In this document: positions 45,270 to 54,258 of the stretch, piece by piece | How the letters are laid out: the number at the start of each line of letters is the position of its first letter | Numbering within the stretch: the stretch's first letter is position 1 | Source: an uncultured Rhodopila sp. | GTDB taxonomy: Bacteria; Pseudomonadota; Alphaproteobacteria; Acetobacterales; Acetobacteraceae | Assembly: GCF_903944925.1 (NCBI RefSeq) | Contig: NZ_CAJATU010000064.1 | Location: 1-64,000, forward strand | DNA: 64,000 nucleotides | Reading direction: 5' to 3' | The notes under the pieces: generated by a model | What the model was told of the DNA's origin: nothing | Seen by the model: the letters and a program-made list of their open reading frames with translations, nothing else | The model's database searches: none | Program-made: the position numbers and the translations under genes

Positions 45270-46379
45270 TCAGGCTTCGGCGGTCCGGGATTGGAACAGG
45301 CCGAAGTCCGGGGCGAGCAGCAGCCAGCCGGCCACCACGCCGGGCACGATCGCGTGCAGCCACATCAGGAAGATCAAGCTGTTGTCCCTCGCCGCCAAGG
45401 TGCCGAACGCGAGTCCCAAAGCCAGCAGAGCGACCATGATGCCGATGGTCACCAGGGGTCGCACGATGCCGCCGTGCCGGCGAAAGATGCCGCCGAGTGC
45501 CGAGGCCAGCCCGACCATGGCGTAGGACAGCGTCGTCAGCGGCGCTGACAGGCGCTTATGGCCCTCGGCGAGCCATTTCGGACGATCGCGCTCGAACCAG
45601 GGATGCGGGTCGAGCAGGGCGGACAGCGGGACCTCCGACATGTCGGCCGGCCGATCGGTTTCGTCCTTGGTGGCGTCGGCCAGGTCGATTTCGTTCTGGC
45701 TGAAAGTCAGAACATTCAGCCGTCCGGTCTGGTGGTCGATCTCCTCCCGGCTGCCATCGAGCAGCAGCACGCGCGGCCCGGTCGGGCCGTCGACCAGCCG
45801 TCCGCGCTCGGCCAGGATCGTGGCGTGTGCGGTGGGGTCGCGCGCGTCATCGACCAGGATGCCGTGCAATGTCCCGTCCTGGTCGCGGGTGCGGATATAG
45901 ACGGTGAGCTTTTCCGACAGCGGGGTGAAGACTCCGTCCTGCAGCAGGAACGCGGCGAGGCGGTTGCGGATTTCCCACTGGAACTGCTTGAAGTCGGACA
46001 GCGCCGCCGGGACCGCCCAGATGCTGAGGATGTAGCCGAGGATGGTCGCCAGCAGCGCGACGGTCAGGGCGGGGCGGGCGAGCGCCCATGGCGACAGGCC
46101 GGAGGCGCGCATCACGGTCAGCTCCCGGTCCGTCGCCATGCGCTGGTAGACGAACTGGATGACGACATAGGTGGTTATCGGCAGGATCACCGCGACGAAG
46201 CTGGGGATCAGCAGGCTGGTCAGATGCAGGAACACCAGGAAGGACAGGCCGCGGTTGACCACCAGGTCGACGAAGCGGAGTGACTGGGTCAGCCAGACCA
46301 GCGCCGTGAGGCCGCAGGTAGCGACCACCAGGGCGCCCAGCACCTGACGGAAAATATAGATGTCAAGCCGGGTGATCAT
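45270..46379 (-). CDS. lptF: LPS export permease LptF
   Basis: 369 aa, YjgP/YjgQ family. MITRLDIYIFRQVLGALVVATCGLTALVWLTQSLR opening helix and SYAMVGLASALGGIFRRHG cytoplasmic loop are typical. Forms LptB2FG with LptG. ATG 46379 is chosen; longer open frame upstream is not homologous. lptG follows 4 bp later. Confidence 0.95.
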   Translation of the reverse strand: MITRLDIYIFRQVLGALVVATCGLTALVWLTQSLRFVDLVVNRGLSFLVFLHLTSLLIPSFVAVILPITTYVVIQFVYQRMATDRELTVMRASGLSPWALARPALTVALLATILGYILSIWAVPAALSDFKQFQWEIRNRLAAFLLQDGVFTPLSEKLTVYIRTRDQDGTLHGILVDDARDPTAHATILAERGRLVDGPTGPRVLLLDGSREEIDHQTGRLNVLTFSQNEIDLADATKDETDRPADMSEVPLSALLDPHPWFERDRPKWLAEGHKRLSAPLTTLSYAMVGLASALGGIFRRHGGIVRPLVTIGIMVALLALGLAFGTLAARDNSLIFLMWLHAIVPGVVAGWLLLAPDFGLFQSRTAEA

Positions 46380-46821
46380 CTTGCCGGAACGCATGCCGCT
46401 TTCTGCGGCAGCCAACGGGATGATGCAACCGGACATTTGGCAATCGGCGGGACAGGTGTGCTGAGGCCGCCGGGGACGGGGGCCGCAGAAACGGGCTGAC
46501 CCCGGGGAAGCCATCAGCCGTGACATGCGGTCCGGTTGCGTCCGCCCGGGCTGGGCCGCCGGTCGCGGCGGCGGTGCGCTGAGGGCGAGGCCGCGCCGGG
46601 GCCCGAAAGCCGTGTCGCCAGGGGCCATCCGGCCGGACTCTGCGGACCCCGCGGAAAATCCGGCTTGCACCATGTCTTGCGACAGCCGCCTGCGGCGGTT
46701 CACTCGGGCCCCCGCTGCTGTCGGCTGCTGCCGCCATAACCTGAATGTTATCCGATATGATTTGATAAGGAGACTTCTGGAGTATAAGTACTTTATTGTC
46801 ATAGTTAGATATAGGCAACAT
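46380..46821. other. 442-bp intergenic region between lptF and a lipoprotein gene
   Basis: Divergent region for lptF (leftward) and the lipoprotein (rightward). Its right 80 bp (46740-46821) are strikingly AT-rich (for example GAGTATAAGTACTTTATTGTC), unlike the flanking GC-rich DNA; this fits a promoter for the lipoprotein pair. The rest holds no gene I can support. Confidence 0.5.
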
Positions 46822-47490
46822 ATGAAGTACATGTTTTTACTGCCTATGGCAGCATTGGCGAGTTGTGCAGCACAGCCCCCGCAAATCGCGAAAATCTTAC
46901 CAATACCTCCAAAGACCGAGACGTGGGCGCCCCAGCAGGTTGCCACCAATGTCCAGGATTGGGATCGTGCGGCAAAGAAAGTCGTCGACAGCTTGCAAAA
47001 CCAGGGTCTGCTCTCGGATCAAACCGGACAGCGCGCGGGCCGCAATGATGTGCGCGTCAGCCAATTGACCTCGATCGCGACTGATGCCGTCCGCGGATCG
47101 TCCACCTTCGAACAAAATCTAGTTGGTGAGCCATCTCAGGGACATGCTCTCTCCTTTAGACTAGCGCACAATTCGATGTTTCTGCGCCAGATGCAGGGCG
47201 CCATCGAGAATGAAGTCATCAGTCGGGGCGGCCCGGCCGCCGATATGCGCGTTGAGCTTACGGTCGATGTGGTGCCTTGGGGGTCACGCCTGCGATCGCA
47301 ACCTTCCGAGCAGCGTCGAGAGGCCGTCTGGCAAGCGACCGTTACGGCAGGAGACAAGATAATGTCTTTCCGGGAACCTTTCTACATATTTGAATCCGAT
47401 GTTGGATTGTATGCCCAGTCACCGCAGCAGCCATCGCCGGATGAGGAATTGCGCAACTCGGCGCGTCCCCTTCGGTATACCACCCACTAG
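46822..47490 (+). CDS. outer-membrane lipoprotein, 222 aa
   Basis: MKYMFLLPMAALASC: signal peptide and lipobox (ALAS-Cys15). Mature part is soluble, with QVATNVQDWDRAAKKVVDSLQNQ and AVWQATVTAGDKIMSFREPFYIFESD, resembling periplasmic CsgG/penicillin-binding-activator-LpoB-like folds: 'VQDWDRAA..V..SL' is a LpoB-type opening. It is followed 12 bp later by the FlgO-like lipoprotein, so they probably form one complex. Low GC at the 5' end. Confidence 0.65.
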   Translation: MKYMFLLPMAALASCAAQPPQIAKILPIPPKTETWAPQQVATNVQDWDRAAKKVVDSLQNQGLLSDQTGQRAGRNDVRVSQLTSIATDAVRGSSTFEQNLVGEPSQGHALSFRLAHNSMFLRQMQGAIENEVISRGGPAADMRVELTVDVVPWGSRLRSQPSEQRREAVWQATVTAGDKIMSFREPFYIFESDVGLYAQSPQQPSPDEELRNSARPLRYTTH

Positions 47491-47502
47491 GGAAACAACG
47501 CC

Positions 47503-48099
47503 ATGCGGATCGATTATATAGTTCTGTTCTCAACCTTGGCCATGCTCGCCGGCTGCGGTGATCATGTGCAGGATGGACCGCCGCAGCTGGCACGTGGTGC
47601 TGACTGTCCGGCATACGCGCATCCTAATCGGCACTATGCCGACGGATCCGGGGCCTTGCCGGAACTGACATATGCCGCAGTCGACAAGATGACGTTCTGT
47701 GCCAGGGATATCGTCTCGGAGAAGGTGCCGATCACCGTCTCGTCGATCACTGATTCGCAGCATGTGGATAAGACTTCGCCGTTCGGCAATATGGTCGCGG
47801 ATTTCGCCCGCGCACGGCTGGCGGAGAATCATATGGCGGTATCCGAGCCACGGTTGCGGTCGGATCTGTTAATGCAGGCGGATCAGGGCGAGATGTTTCT
47901 CAGTCGTGACCCGAGCAAGCTAACGATGCCGCATCCGCCTTATGCCGCCGTTCTCACCGGCACGTACGGCGTCGGCAGTGAAAATGTGTTCGTCAGTCTC
48001 AAGCTTATTCGGACTGACAACGCGCAGGTGCTTTCCGCCGCTGACTTTGTTGTTCCCCGTGGCGGGGACGTCGGTTCTTTATTGGGGTCTCGACTGTGA
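47503..48099 (+). CDS. FlgO-family lipoprotein
   Basis: 198 aa. Lipobox LAGC (Cys18). FlgO-domain features: ITVSSITDSQHVDKTSPFGN, FARARLAENHMAV, DQGEMFLSRDPSKL and VLTGTYGVGSENVFVSLKLI. FlgO is an outer-membrane protein linked to flagellar stability in Vibrio; related domains occur without flagella. No flagellar genes are near, so the role is open. Confidence 0.8.
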   Translation: MRIDYIVLFSTLAMLAGCGDHVQDGPPQLARGADCPAYAHPNRHYADGSGALPELTYAAVDKMTFCARDIVSEKVPITVSSITDSQHVDKTSPFGNMVADFARARLAENHMAVSEPRLRSDLLMQADQGEMFLSRDPSKLTMPHPPYAAVLTGTYGVGSENVFVSLKLIRTDNAQVLSAADFVVPRGGDVGSLLGSRL

Positions 48100-48251
48100 C
48101 CGCCGTCGCGTTCCGCTTTGCCCGATGCGGCCTGTTCATCAACTCCGGGGGGTGAAGGCCGCGTTGCGCGCCGGCTGGATTTCCGGCCCGGCAAACCATC
48201 GGGAGGCGTCCATGACCGCTCAGGCTTCGCTAGCGCCCCGGTTGCTTCTAC

Positions 48252-49547
48252 TCAGCGCCGCCGCCGTGAAACGGCATCGAGCAGGATCAACCCCGCCGGT
48301 ATCGCCGCCGCGATTCGGAACGTCGCCTGAAACGCCGCCTGGAAGGTCTCGCCGTCGCCGCCGGACCCGAGCAACAACTGAAACACCAGCATCAGCACCG
48401 TCGCCCCCATGACGTTGCCGATGGTGCGAGTCGCCATCCCGAGCGCTCCGGCTACGCCACGGTCATGCACCGGAATGGTGGCCGTAACGACATCGAAATA
48501 GGCGACCTGAAAGAGACCCAGTCCGAAGCCCTGGATCGCCATCGATACCGCCAGGACGGGGATCTCCGCTGCGCCCCCGGACAGCGATATCCCGAACAGC
48601 CCGACGCTGCACAGGCCGCACCCTGACAACACGATCAGCCGGGGCGCACATGATAGAGCCAACCTCCCGGCTACCGGAGCCGCCAGCACGACGCCCAACG
48701 GTGAGACCGCCAGCACCAGCCCCGCCACCGGCAACGACAGCCCGGGGATGCGGGACAGATAGAACGGCGCCAACAGCATGATCGCGAACGCCGCCAGGTT
48801 GATCAGCACGTTCATCGCGTTGACCACCGTGAAGTCGCCGTTCCGAAAAAGATCGAAATCGATTATCGGCCGGACGAAATGCCGCTCCCGCCGGTAGAAC
48901 AGCGCAAAACCCGCGGCGGCGATGGCGGCGAACAGCGCAGTGTCCGCGCCGGGCAGACGCAGCCGGTTCAGCGCCAGCAGCAGGCAGCTCAGCGCCAGCG
49001 CCAGCAGCGCCCCGCCCGCGGCATCGAACGGCTCGGGCGCGGAGCGCGGCCGCCGCGGCAGAGTCCAGCCGAGCACAAACGCCGCCAGCGCGATGGGCGC
49101 GCGGACGCTGAACACCGCGCTCCAGCCGAACCGGTCCACCAGCAGGCCGAACACGGACGGACCCAGCGCCCAGCCGATGCCGAACATCGTCATGTAGCGG
49201 GCGAGGATGCGGGTGCGCATCGCCTCCGGAAACAGGCTGGTGGCCAGCGCCGGGCCGCAGGACAGGATCAGCCCGGCACCGATACCCTGGACGATCCGCG
49301 CGCCGAGCAGGGCGGCGAATGACGGTGCCAGCGCGCAGGCGGCGAACGCAACGGTACTGATGCCGGTGCCGAACAGGAAAATCCGCCGGTAGCCCAGCAT
49401 GTCACCGATGCGGCCGAAGCTCAGCATCAGGCTGGTCTGCGTCAGCACGTAGGCGATCACCACCCACTGGATCGTCGGGATCGCCAGGCCGAAATGCCCG
49501 ACGATGGCCGGAAACCCGATATTCACCGCCGAATCGAGCGGCACCAC
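48252..49547 (-). CDS. MFS drug/metabolite exporter
   Basis: At least 431 aa with about 12-14 hydrophobic helices; DHA2-like (14-TMS) pattern: GFPAIVGHFGLAIPTIQWVVIAYVLTQTSLML and SFGRIGDMLGYRRIF. The coordinates start at the first GTG (49547), but in the same frame upstream codons read RSLLIVGLGTS, completing helix 1, back to a CTG at 49595 whose CTGA overlaps the stop of the neighbouring hydroxylase gene. So the true start is probably upstream of the GTG. Confidence 0.85.
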   Translation of the reverse strand: MVPLDSAVNIGFPAIVGHFGLAIPTIQWVVIAYVLTQTSLMLSFGRIGDMLGYRRIFLFGTGISTVAFAACALAPSFAALLGARIVQGIGAGLILSCGPALATSLFPEAMRTRILARYMTMFGIGWALGPSVFGLLVDRFGWSAVFSVRAPIALAAFVLGWTLPRRPRSAPEPFDAAGGALLALALSCLLLALNRLRLPGADTALFAAIAAAGFALFYRRERHFVRPIIDFDLFRNGDFTVVNAMNVLINLAAFAIMLLAPFYLSRIPGLSLPVAGLVLAVSPLGVVLAAPVAGRLALSCAPRLIVLSGCGLCSVGLFGISLSGGAAEIPVLAVSMAIQGFGLGLFQVAYFDVVTATIPVHDRGVAGALGMATRTIGNVMGATVLMLVFQLLLGSGGDGETFQAAFQATFRIAAAIPAGLILLDAVSRRRR

Positions 49548-49591
49548 CGAGGTGCCGAGCCCGACGATCAGCAGCGACCGGACGCCGGCGT

Positions 49592-51880
49592 TCAGGACGC
49601 GGCGCTTTGCAAGGCCTGCCAGATGCGGCAGGCCGAGGCCGGGCCATTCAGGCTGGTGACGCCGGTTGCATCGGCGATGGCATTGGCGATGGCGGGGAAC
49701 AGCGCGATGGTGCCGGCCTCGCCGCAGCCTTTCACGCCGAGCGGGTTCGTCGTGCAGCGCGTGCCGGCAAAGCTGAGATCGAAACCGGGCAGGTCCGCCG
49801 CCCGCGGCATGGCGTAATCCAGGAAGCTGCCGCTGAGCGGCTGGCCGGACGCGGGATCGTAGACCGCGTGCTCCAGCAGCGCCTGGCCGGCGCCCTGGGC
49901 GATGGCGCCGTGCGCCTGGCCGGCAACGATCATCGGGTTTAGCAGGACGCCGTAGTCGTCCACCGCGGTCAGCCGCTCCAGGCTGACGGCGCCGGTTTCG
50001 GGATCGACCTCGACTTCCGCGACGTGGGTGCCGTTGGGGAAGGTCATCGCCTCCCGCGTCCAGCGGTGGTAGGTGTCGAGGGGTTCGTTACTGTCGCGTG
50101 CCATGGCCGCGGTTTCCGGCAGACTGATCTCCCGGCCGGAACCGGCAACGCGATACACGCCGTCCGCGAAAACGATGTCCGCTTCGGCGGCCTGCAGCGC
50201 GCGGGCGGCGATGGCGCGTGCCTTGGCGATGATGATGTCGCAGGCGCGCCAGATCGCCGTGCCGCCCATGTAGGTGGCGCGCGAACTGCCATGGCCGCCG
50301 CCGATCGGGATCAGGCCGGTGTTGCCCTGCTTCAGATGCACTGTGTGGTTGGGAAGCCCGAGCCGATGGGCCAGGATCTGCGGGAAGGTGGTTTCGTGGC
50401 CCTGGCCGATGGCCTGCGTGCCGGTGATCAGCGACACGCTGCCGTCCGGTTCGAAACGGATATCCACGTTCTCCGCCGGCGCCCCTCCGGTGGCCTTGAT
50501 GTGGCAGGCGAGTCCGATGCCGCGGCGTTTGCCGATGGTTTCGCTGACGGCGCGTCGCGCCGGAAAGCCTGCCAGGTCCGCCCGTTCCAGCGCCGCATCG
50601 AACGCGGCGCGGAAATCGCCGCTATCGACCGCGAAGTTGAGCGCATTGGTCATCGGCGTCGCTTTGACAAAGTTTCGCCGCCGCAGGTCGAAGCGATCGA
50701 ACCCGCATTGCCGCGCCGCCGTATCGATCAGGCGCTCCATGATGTTGACGGCCTCGGCAAATCCCGGACCGCGGGTCACGCCGACGGGCGTGGTGTTGGT
50801 CAGCGCCGCGCGGACGCGCAACGATATCGCCGGGACGGCATAGACCGTGCCTTGCAGATGCGCGTACTGGTTGGTCTGCACGCCGCCCGCCGCACCGGCC
50901 ATGTAGGCGCCGAGATTGGCGATGCTGTCCACTCGCAGCGCGAGGAACGCGCCCGCTTCATCCAGCGCCAAGGTCGCCTGCGCACAATGGTCGCGTCCCT
51001 GATGATCGCACAGAAACGTTTCCGATCTGCTGGCGATCCACTTCACCGTCCGTCCGGTGCGCCGTGCTGCCCACAGGATCAGGGTATGCTCGGCATAGGC
51101 GAAGTTCCTGGCGCCGAAGCCGCCGCCGACATCCGGTGCGATGAAACAAACCGCATCCGGATCGACGCCGAGGGTGCGGGCGGCGATGTCGCGGTTGGCG
51201 TGGATGTTCTGGCTGGACAGGTGCAACGTATAGCGTCCGGTCCGCGCATCGTACGCGCCGACGGCTCCGCGCGGTTCCATCGGATTGGTAACGATCCGAT
51301 GGTTGCGCACGGTCATCGTCACCGCGTGCGCGGCGGTCGCGATCGCGTCGGCGACCTCCGCCGTCTGGCCCCAGCGCCAGTCGAGGCAGAGATTGCCGGG
51401 CGCCTCGGATGTCAGCAGCGGCGCATCGGGCCGGACGGCGTCCTCGGCGGTGGTCACAGCGGCAAGCGGTTCATAGTCAACGGCAATCAGCTCCGCCGCA
51501 TCGAGAGCCTGGTTGCGGGTTTCCGCGACGACCAGGGCGACCGGTTCTCCGACGTATCGGACTATGTCCGGGGCCAGCAGCGGTTGCGGCAGGAAGCGAA
51601 ACGGTTCGGCGGTCTGGACATTCGCTTCGATGGTTGGCCGCAGCGGGCGGAGACCATCGGCGGCGGCGTCCGCGGCGGTCAGGATGGCCAGGACGCCGGG
51701 CACGTTTGCCCGGGACGTATCGATGCAGGCGATGCGTGCATGGGGATGCGGGGAGCGCAGGAAGACGGCGTGAGCGGCGCCGTCGAAGCGCAGATCGTCC
51801 AGGTAGGCGCCGCGGCCGGTGACGAAGCGGGCGTCCTCGCGCCGCCGCGGGGAATCGCCGATGACGGCGCGGTCGCTCAT
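49592..51880 (-). CDS. molybdenum hydroxylase large subunit (CoxL/xanthine dehydrogenase family)
   Basis: 762 aa Mo-molybdopterin-binding subunit. Shows GDSPRRREDARFVTGRGAYLDD at the start, PDVGGGFGARNF, and the active-site Glu in GVKGCGEAG near the end. The usual AYRxxGRPEA motif is replaced by VTRGPGFAEA, so the catalytic pocket is probably unusual. Family members hydroxylate aldehydes, purines, nicotinate or oxidise CO. The small [2Fe-2S] and medium FAD subunits are not beside it, so it is an orphan; MFS exporter follows. Confidence 0.9.
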   Translation of the reverse strand: MSDRAVIGDSPRRREDARFVTGRGAYLDDLRFDGAAHAVFLRSPHPHARIACIDTSRANVPGVLAILTAADAAADGLRPLRPTIEANVQTAEPFRFLPQPLLAPDIVRYVGEPVALVVAETRNQALDAAELIAVDYEPLAAVTTAEDAVRPDAPLLTSEAPGNLCLDWRWGQTAEVADAIATAAHAVTMTVRNHRIVTNPMEPRGAVGAYDARTGRYTLHLSSQNIHANRDIAARTLGVDPDAVCFIAPDVGGGFGARNFAYAEHTLILWAARRTGRTVKWIASRSETFLCDHQGRDHCAQATLALDEAGAFLALRVDSIANLGAYMAGAAGGVQTNQYAHLQGTVYAVPAISLRVRAALTNTTPVGVTRGPGFAEAVNIMERLIDTAARQCGFDRFDLRRRNFVKATPMTNALNFAVDSGDFRAAFDAALERADLAGFPARRAVSETIGKRRGIGLACHIKATGGAPAENVDIRFEPDGSVSLITGTQAIGQGHETTFPQILAHRLGLPNHTVHLKQGNTGLIPIGGGHGSSRATYMGGTAIWRACDIIIAKARAIAARALQAAEADIVFADGVYRVAGSGREISLPETAAMARDSNEPLDTYHRWTREAMTFPNGTHVAEVEVDPETGAVSLERLTAVDDYGVLLNPMIVAGQAHGAIAQGAGQALLEHAVYDPASGQPLSGSFLDYAMPRAADLPGFDLSFAGTRCTTNPLGVKGCGEAGTIALFPAIANAIADATGVTSLNGPASACRIWQALQSAAS

Positions 51881-52153
51881 GTCTGGCGTTTCCTCGGTTT
51901 TCTTGCCGTGGAGTTTGGGCCGCGGCCGGTGGCCGGGCAAGCCGCGTTAGCTCTTTCTTAAGGCTTTTGGTGTTGCATGCGGCGGGCGAGTTGAAAGTCC
52001 CGAGATTTGCATGAGAACCGACACCATCACACCGACAGTGGCGACCCTGTCCCGCCCGCGCGGCTGTCCGGGCAGCGCGGCCGCGGCTGTCTCGTATCAC
52101 ATTCTCGTAATCTGCTTGCGTGTAGGCACCTATTTTGGTACAAGGAGGTTGAT

Positions 52154-52504
52154 ATGATTGACCGGCTCGAGCCGATCCCGCTGATCTTCTGGCGATCGGA
52201 CACCGGGCGGGAACCGGTCCGGGATTGGCTCAACGACTTGCCGCGGGAGGATAAGCGCACCATCGGGCTGGACATCGCCCGGGTGCAGTTCGGCTGGCCC
52301 GTCGGGCTTCCGGTGTGCCGCCCGATGGGCAAGGGGTTGTGGGAAGTGCGGTCCTCGCTGCCAAGCCGGCGGGAGGCGCGGGTATTGTTCGGCTTTCACG
52401 ATGGCACGCTGGTCGCGCTGACCGCGTTCATCAAGAAGACACAGACGACGCCGGACGCCGAACTGGCCCTGGCGCATCAACGACTGCACGAGGTGACTGA
52501 ATGA
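52154..52504 (+). CDS. HigB/RelE-type toxin (phage-derived Gp49-like)
   Basis: 116 aa. Features of the Gp49-like HigB2 family: LIFWRSDTGREPVRDWLNDLP, VCRPMGKGLWEVRSSLPSRREARVLF, and ALTAFIKKTQTTP. These toxins cleave mRNA on the ribosome. A good AAGGAGG Shine-Dalgarno precedes ATG 52154, and the antitoxin gene overlaps it by four bases in the reverse-of-usual toxin-first order of higBA. Confidence 0.9.
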   Translation: MIDRLEPIPLIFWRSDTGREPVRDWLNDLPREDKRTIGLDIARVQFGWPVGLPVCRPMGKGLWEVRSSLPSRREARVLFGFHDGTLVALTAFIKKTQTTPDAELALAHQRLHEVTE

Positions 52505-52791
52505 CCAGGCAGAGCAACCCCCGTTTCGGCTCCAGCTTCGAAAGCTGGCTGGACGAACACGGCATCCGCGAAGAAGTCACGGCTGCCGCGGTCAAGAGCG
52601 TCATCGCCGAACAGCTTGCGGGGGCGATGAAGGAGAAGGGGCTGACCAAGGCGCGGATGGCGGAACTGATGAACACCAGCCGGACCCAGGTGGACCGCTT
52701 GCTCGATCCCGCGAACGGCGGCGCCACGCTGGAAACGCTGCTGCGCGCGGCGAAAGTCGTCGGGCGGGCATTGCGGGTGGAGCTGGTCTGA
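52501..52791 (+). CDS. HigA/XRE-type antitoxin
   Basis: 96 aa. An XRE-type helix-turn-helix (EQLAGAMKEKGLTKARMAELMNTSRTQVDRLL) in the second half with an N-terminal helical part. ATGA overlap with the toxin. It would both neutralise the toxin and repress the operon. Confidence 0.9.
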   Translation: MTRQSNPRFGSSFESWLDEHGIREEVTAAAVKSVIAEQLAGAMKEKGLTKARMAELMNTSRTQVDRLLDPANGGATLETLLRAAKVVGRALRVELV

Positions 52792-52792
52792 A

Positions 52793-53506
52793 CTACATCG
52801 CCAGATAACGGCTGCGCACCTCCTTGTTCGCCTTCAAACCGGCGATCGTATCGCGGTAAACGATCTGGCCCTTGTCGATCACCACCGCATCGCTGGCGAT
52901 CCCCAGGCAGAAATGCATGTTCTGTTCGGCGATCAGCACCGTCGTGCCGATAGACCGCAACTGCTTCAGCAACGTCCCGATGCTTGCCACGACGATGGGG
53001 GCCAGTCCCTCGCTCGGCTCGTCCAGCAGCATCACGACCGGGTTGCCCATCAGCGCACGGGCGATCGCCAGCAACTGCTGCTCCCCGCCCGACAGCCGCC
53101 CGGCGACGCGCGATTTCAGGCGTGCGAGCAGGGGGAAGACGTCGTAGATCCGGGTCAGCGGCCAGTCGTCCTGTCCGGCTGGACCTTTCTTCGCCGCAAT
53201 CACCAGGTTGTCCTGCACGGAATGATCGGGGAAGACCTGGCGATCCTCGGGGACGTAGGCGAGGCCCTGGCGGGCCATGACGTAGGGCTTGCGGCCGGTG
53301 ACGTCCCGGCCCCGGAACACCACCTGTCCGCGCCGCGGCGGCGCCAGGCCGGCGATCGCCTTCATCGTGGTGCTCTTGCCGGCGCCGTTACGGCCAAGCA
53401 ACGCCATGGTCTGGCCCTGCCGCACCTCGATCCCCACGCCGAACAGTATCTGGCTGGCGCCGTAGAACACGTCGATCGCATCGACCGACAGGACCGTCTC
53501 GCTCAC
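52793..53506 (-). CDS. livF: branched-chain amino acid-type ABC transporter ATPase LivF
   Basis: 237 aa. Walker A GRNGAGKST, LSGGEQQLLAIARAL signature, Walker B VVMLLDEPSEGLAP, His in AEQN. GTG start 53506 is chosen (GTGA overlap with livG stop). Family imports branched-chain amino acids, but in this operon the substrate is uncertain. Confidence 0.93.
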   Translation of the reverse strand: MSETVLSVDAIDVFYGASQILFGVGIEVRQGQTMALLGRNGAGKSTTMKAIAGLAPPRRGQVVFRGRDVTGRKPYVMARQGLAYVPEDRQVFPDHSVQDNLVIAAKKGPAGQDDWPLTRIYDVFPLLARLKSRVAGRLSGGEQQLLAIARALMGNPVVMLLDEPSEGLAPIVVASIGTLLKQLRSIGTTVLIAEQNMHFCLGIASDAVVIDKGQIVYRDTIAGLKANKEVRSRYLAM

Positions 53507-54258
53507 AGGTCGTCCTCCGCATCCGGGGTGCCGAGATAGGCTTCGATCACCGCCGGGTTGGCGCGGATTTCCGCCGGCGTGCCTTCCGCCAGCACCCGCC
53601 CGTAGCACAGCACGCGGATCGAGGACGAAATTCCGAACACGATGTCCATGTCGTGCTCGATGAACGCCAGGGTCAGCTTCTGCACCTGCCAGAGACGTTG
53701 CACTTTCTCGATCATCCGCCAGCGTTCCTCCGGCCCCATGCCCGCCGTCGGTTCGTCCAGCAGCAGCATCGACGGCTCCAGTGCCAGGGCCAGGGCGATA
53801 TCGAGCAGTTTTTGGTCACCGTGCGACAGGTTGGCGGACAGCACCCCGGCGCTGTCCTGTAGGCCGAGCATTTCCGCGACTTCCAGCGCCCGCGCGCGGA
53901 CGCCCTGGCGGGGGAAGCGGTGGTTCAGGTCGCCCCACTGGCCGCGGTGGGCGGCGATGGCCGCCATCAGGTTCTCCACCACCGTCATCGACGGGAAGAA
54001 GCTGGCGACCTGGAACGCCCGGCCGATACCGCGGCGAACGATGGCGGCACGGTTCATTCCGGTAATGTTCTCACCCTTGAACAGCACTTCGCCCGCATCG
54101 GGGCGGAACGCGCCGGAGATCAGGTTGAAGAACGTGCTTTTGCCGGCGCCGTTCGGGCCGATGACGGCCGTCAGCGTGCCGGCTTCGAAAGTCATGGTGA
54201 CGTCGCTGATTGCCGAGATGCCGCCGAACCGTTTGGTCAGGCCGGTGATCTGCAGCAT
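53503..54258 (-). CDS. livG: ABC transporter ATPase LivG
   Basis: 251 aa. Walker A GPNGAGKST, LSHGDQKLLDIALALAL (signature with H for G, usual for LivG), Walker B MLLLDEPTAGMGP. Ends APAEIRANPAVIEAYLG-like. ATGA-coupled to livM upstream. Confidence 0.93.
   Translation of the reverse strand: MLQITGLTKRFGGISAISDVTMTFEAGTLTAVIGPNGAGKSTFFNLISGAFRPDAGEVLFKGENITGMNRAAIVRRGIGRAFQVASFFPSMTVVENLMAAIAAHRGQWGDLNHRFPRQGVRARALEVAEMLGLQDSAGVLSANLSHGDQKLLDIALALALEPSMLLLDEPTAGMGPEERWRMIEKVQRLWQVQKLTLAFIEHDMDIVFGISSSIRVLCYGRVLAEGTPAEIRANPAVIEAYLGTPDAEDDL

Noticed and set aside
50024-51961. 645-aa plus-strand frame antisense to the molybdenum hydroxylase
   Set aside because: Same GC-driven shadow; the hydroxylase contains all conserved motifs.
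52118-52141. TGTA...TACA inverted repeat before the higBA-type operon as operator
   Set aside because: Only four bases per arm match; too weak to claim, although autoregulation is likely.
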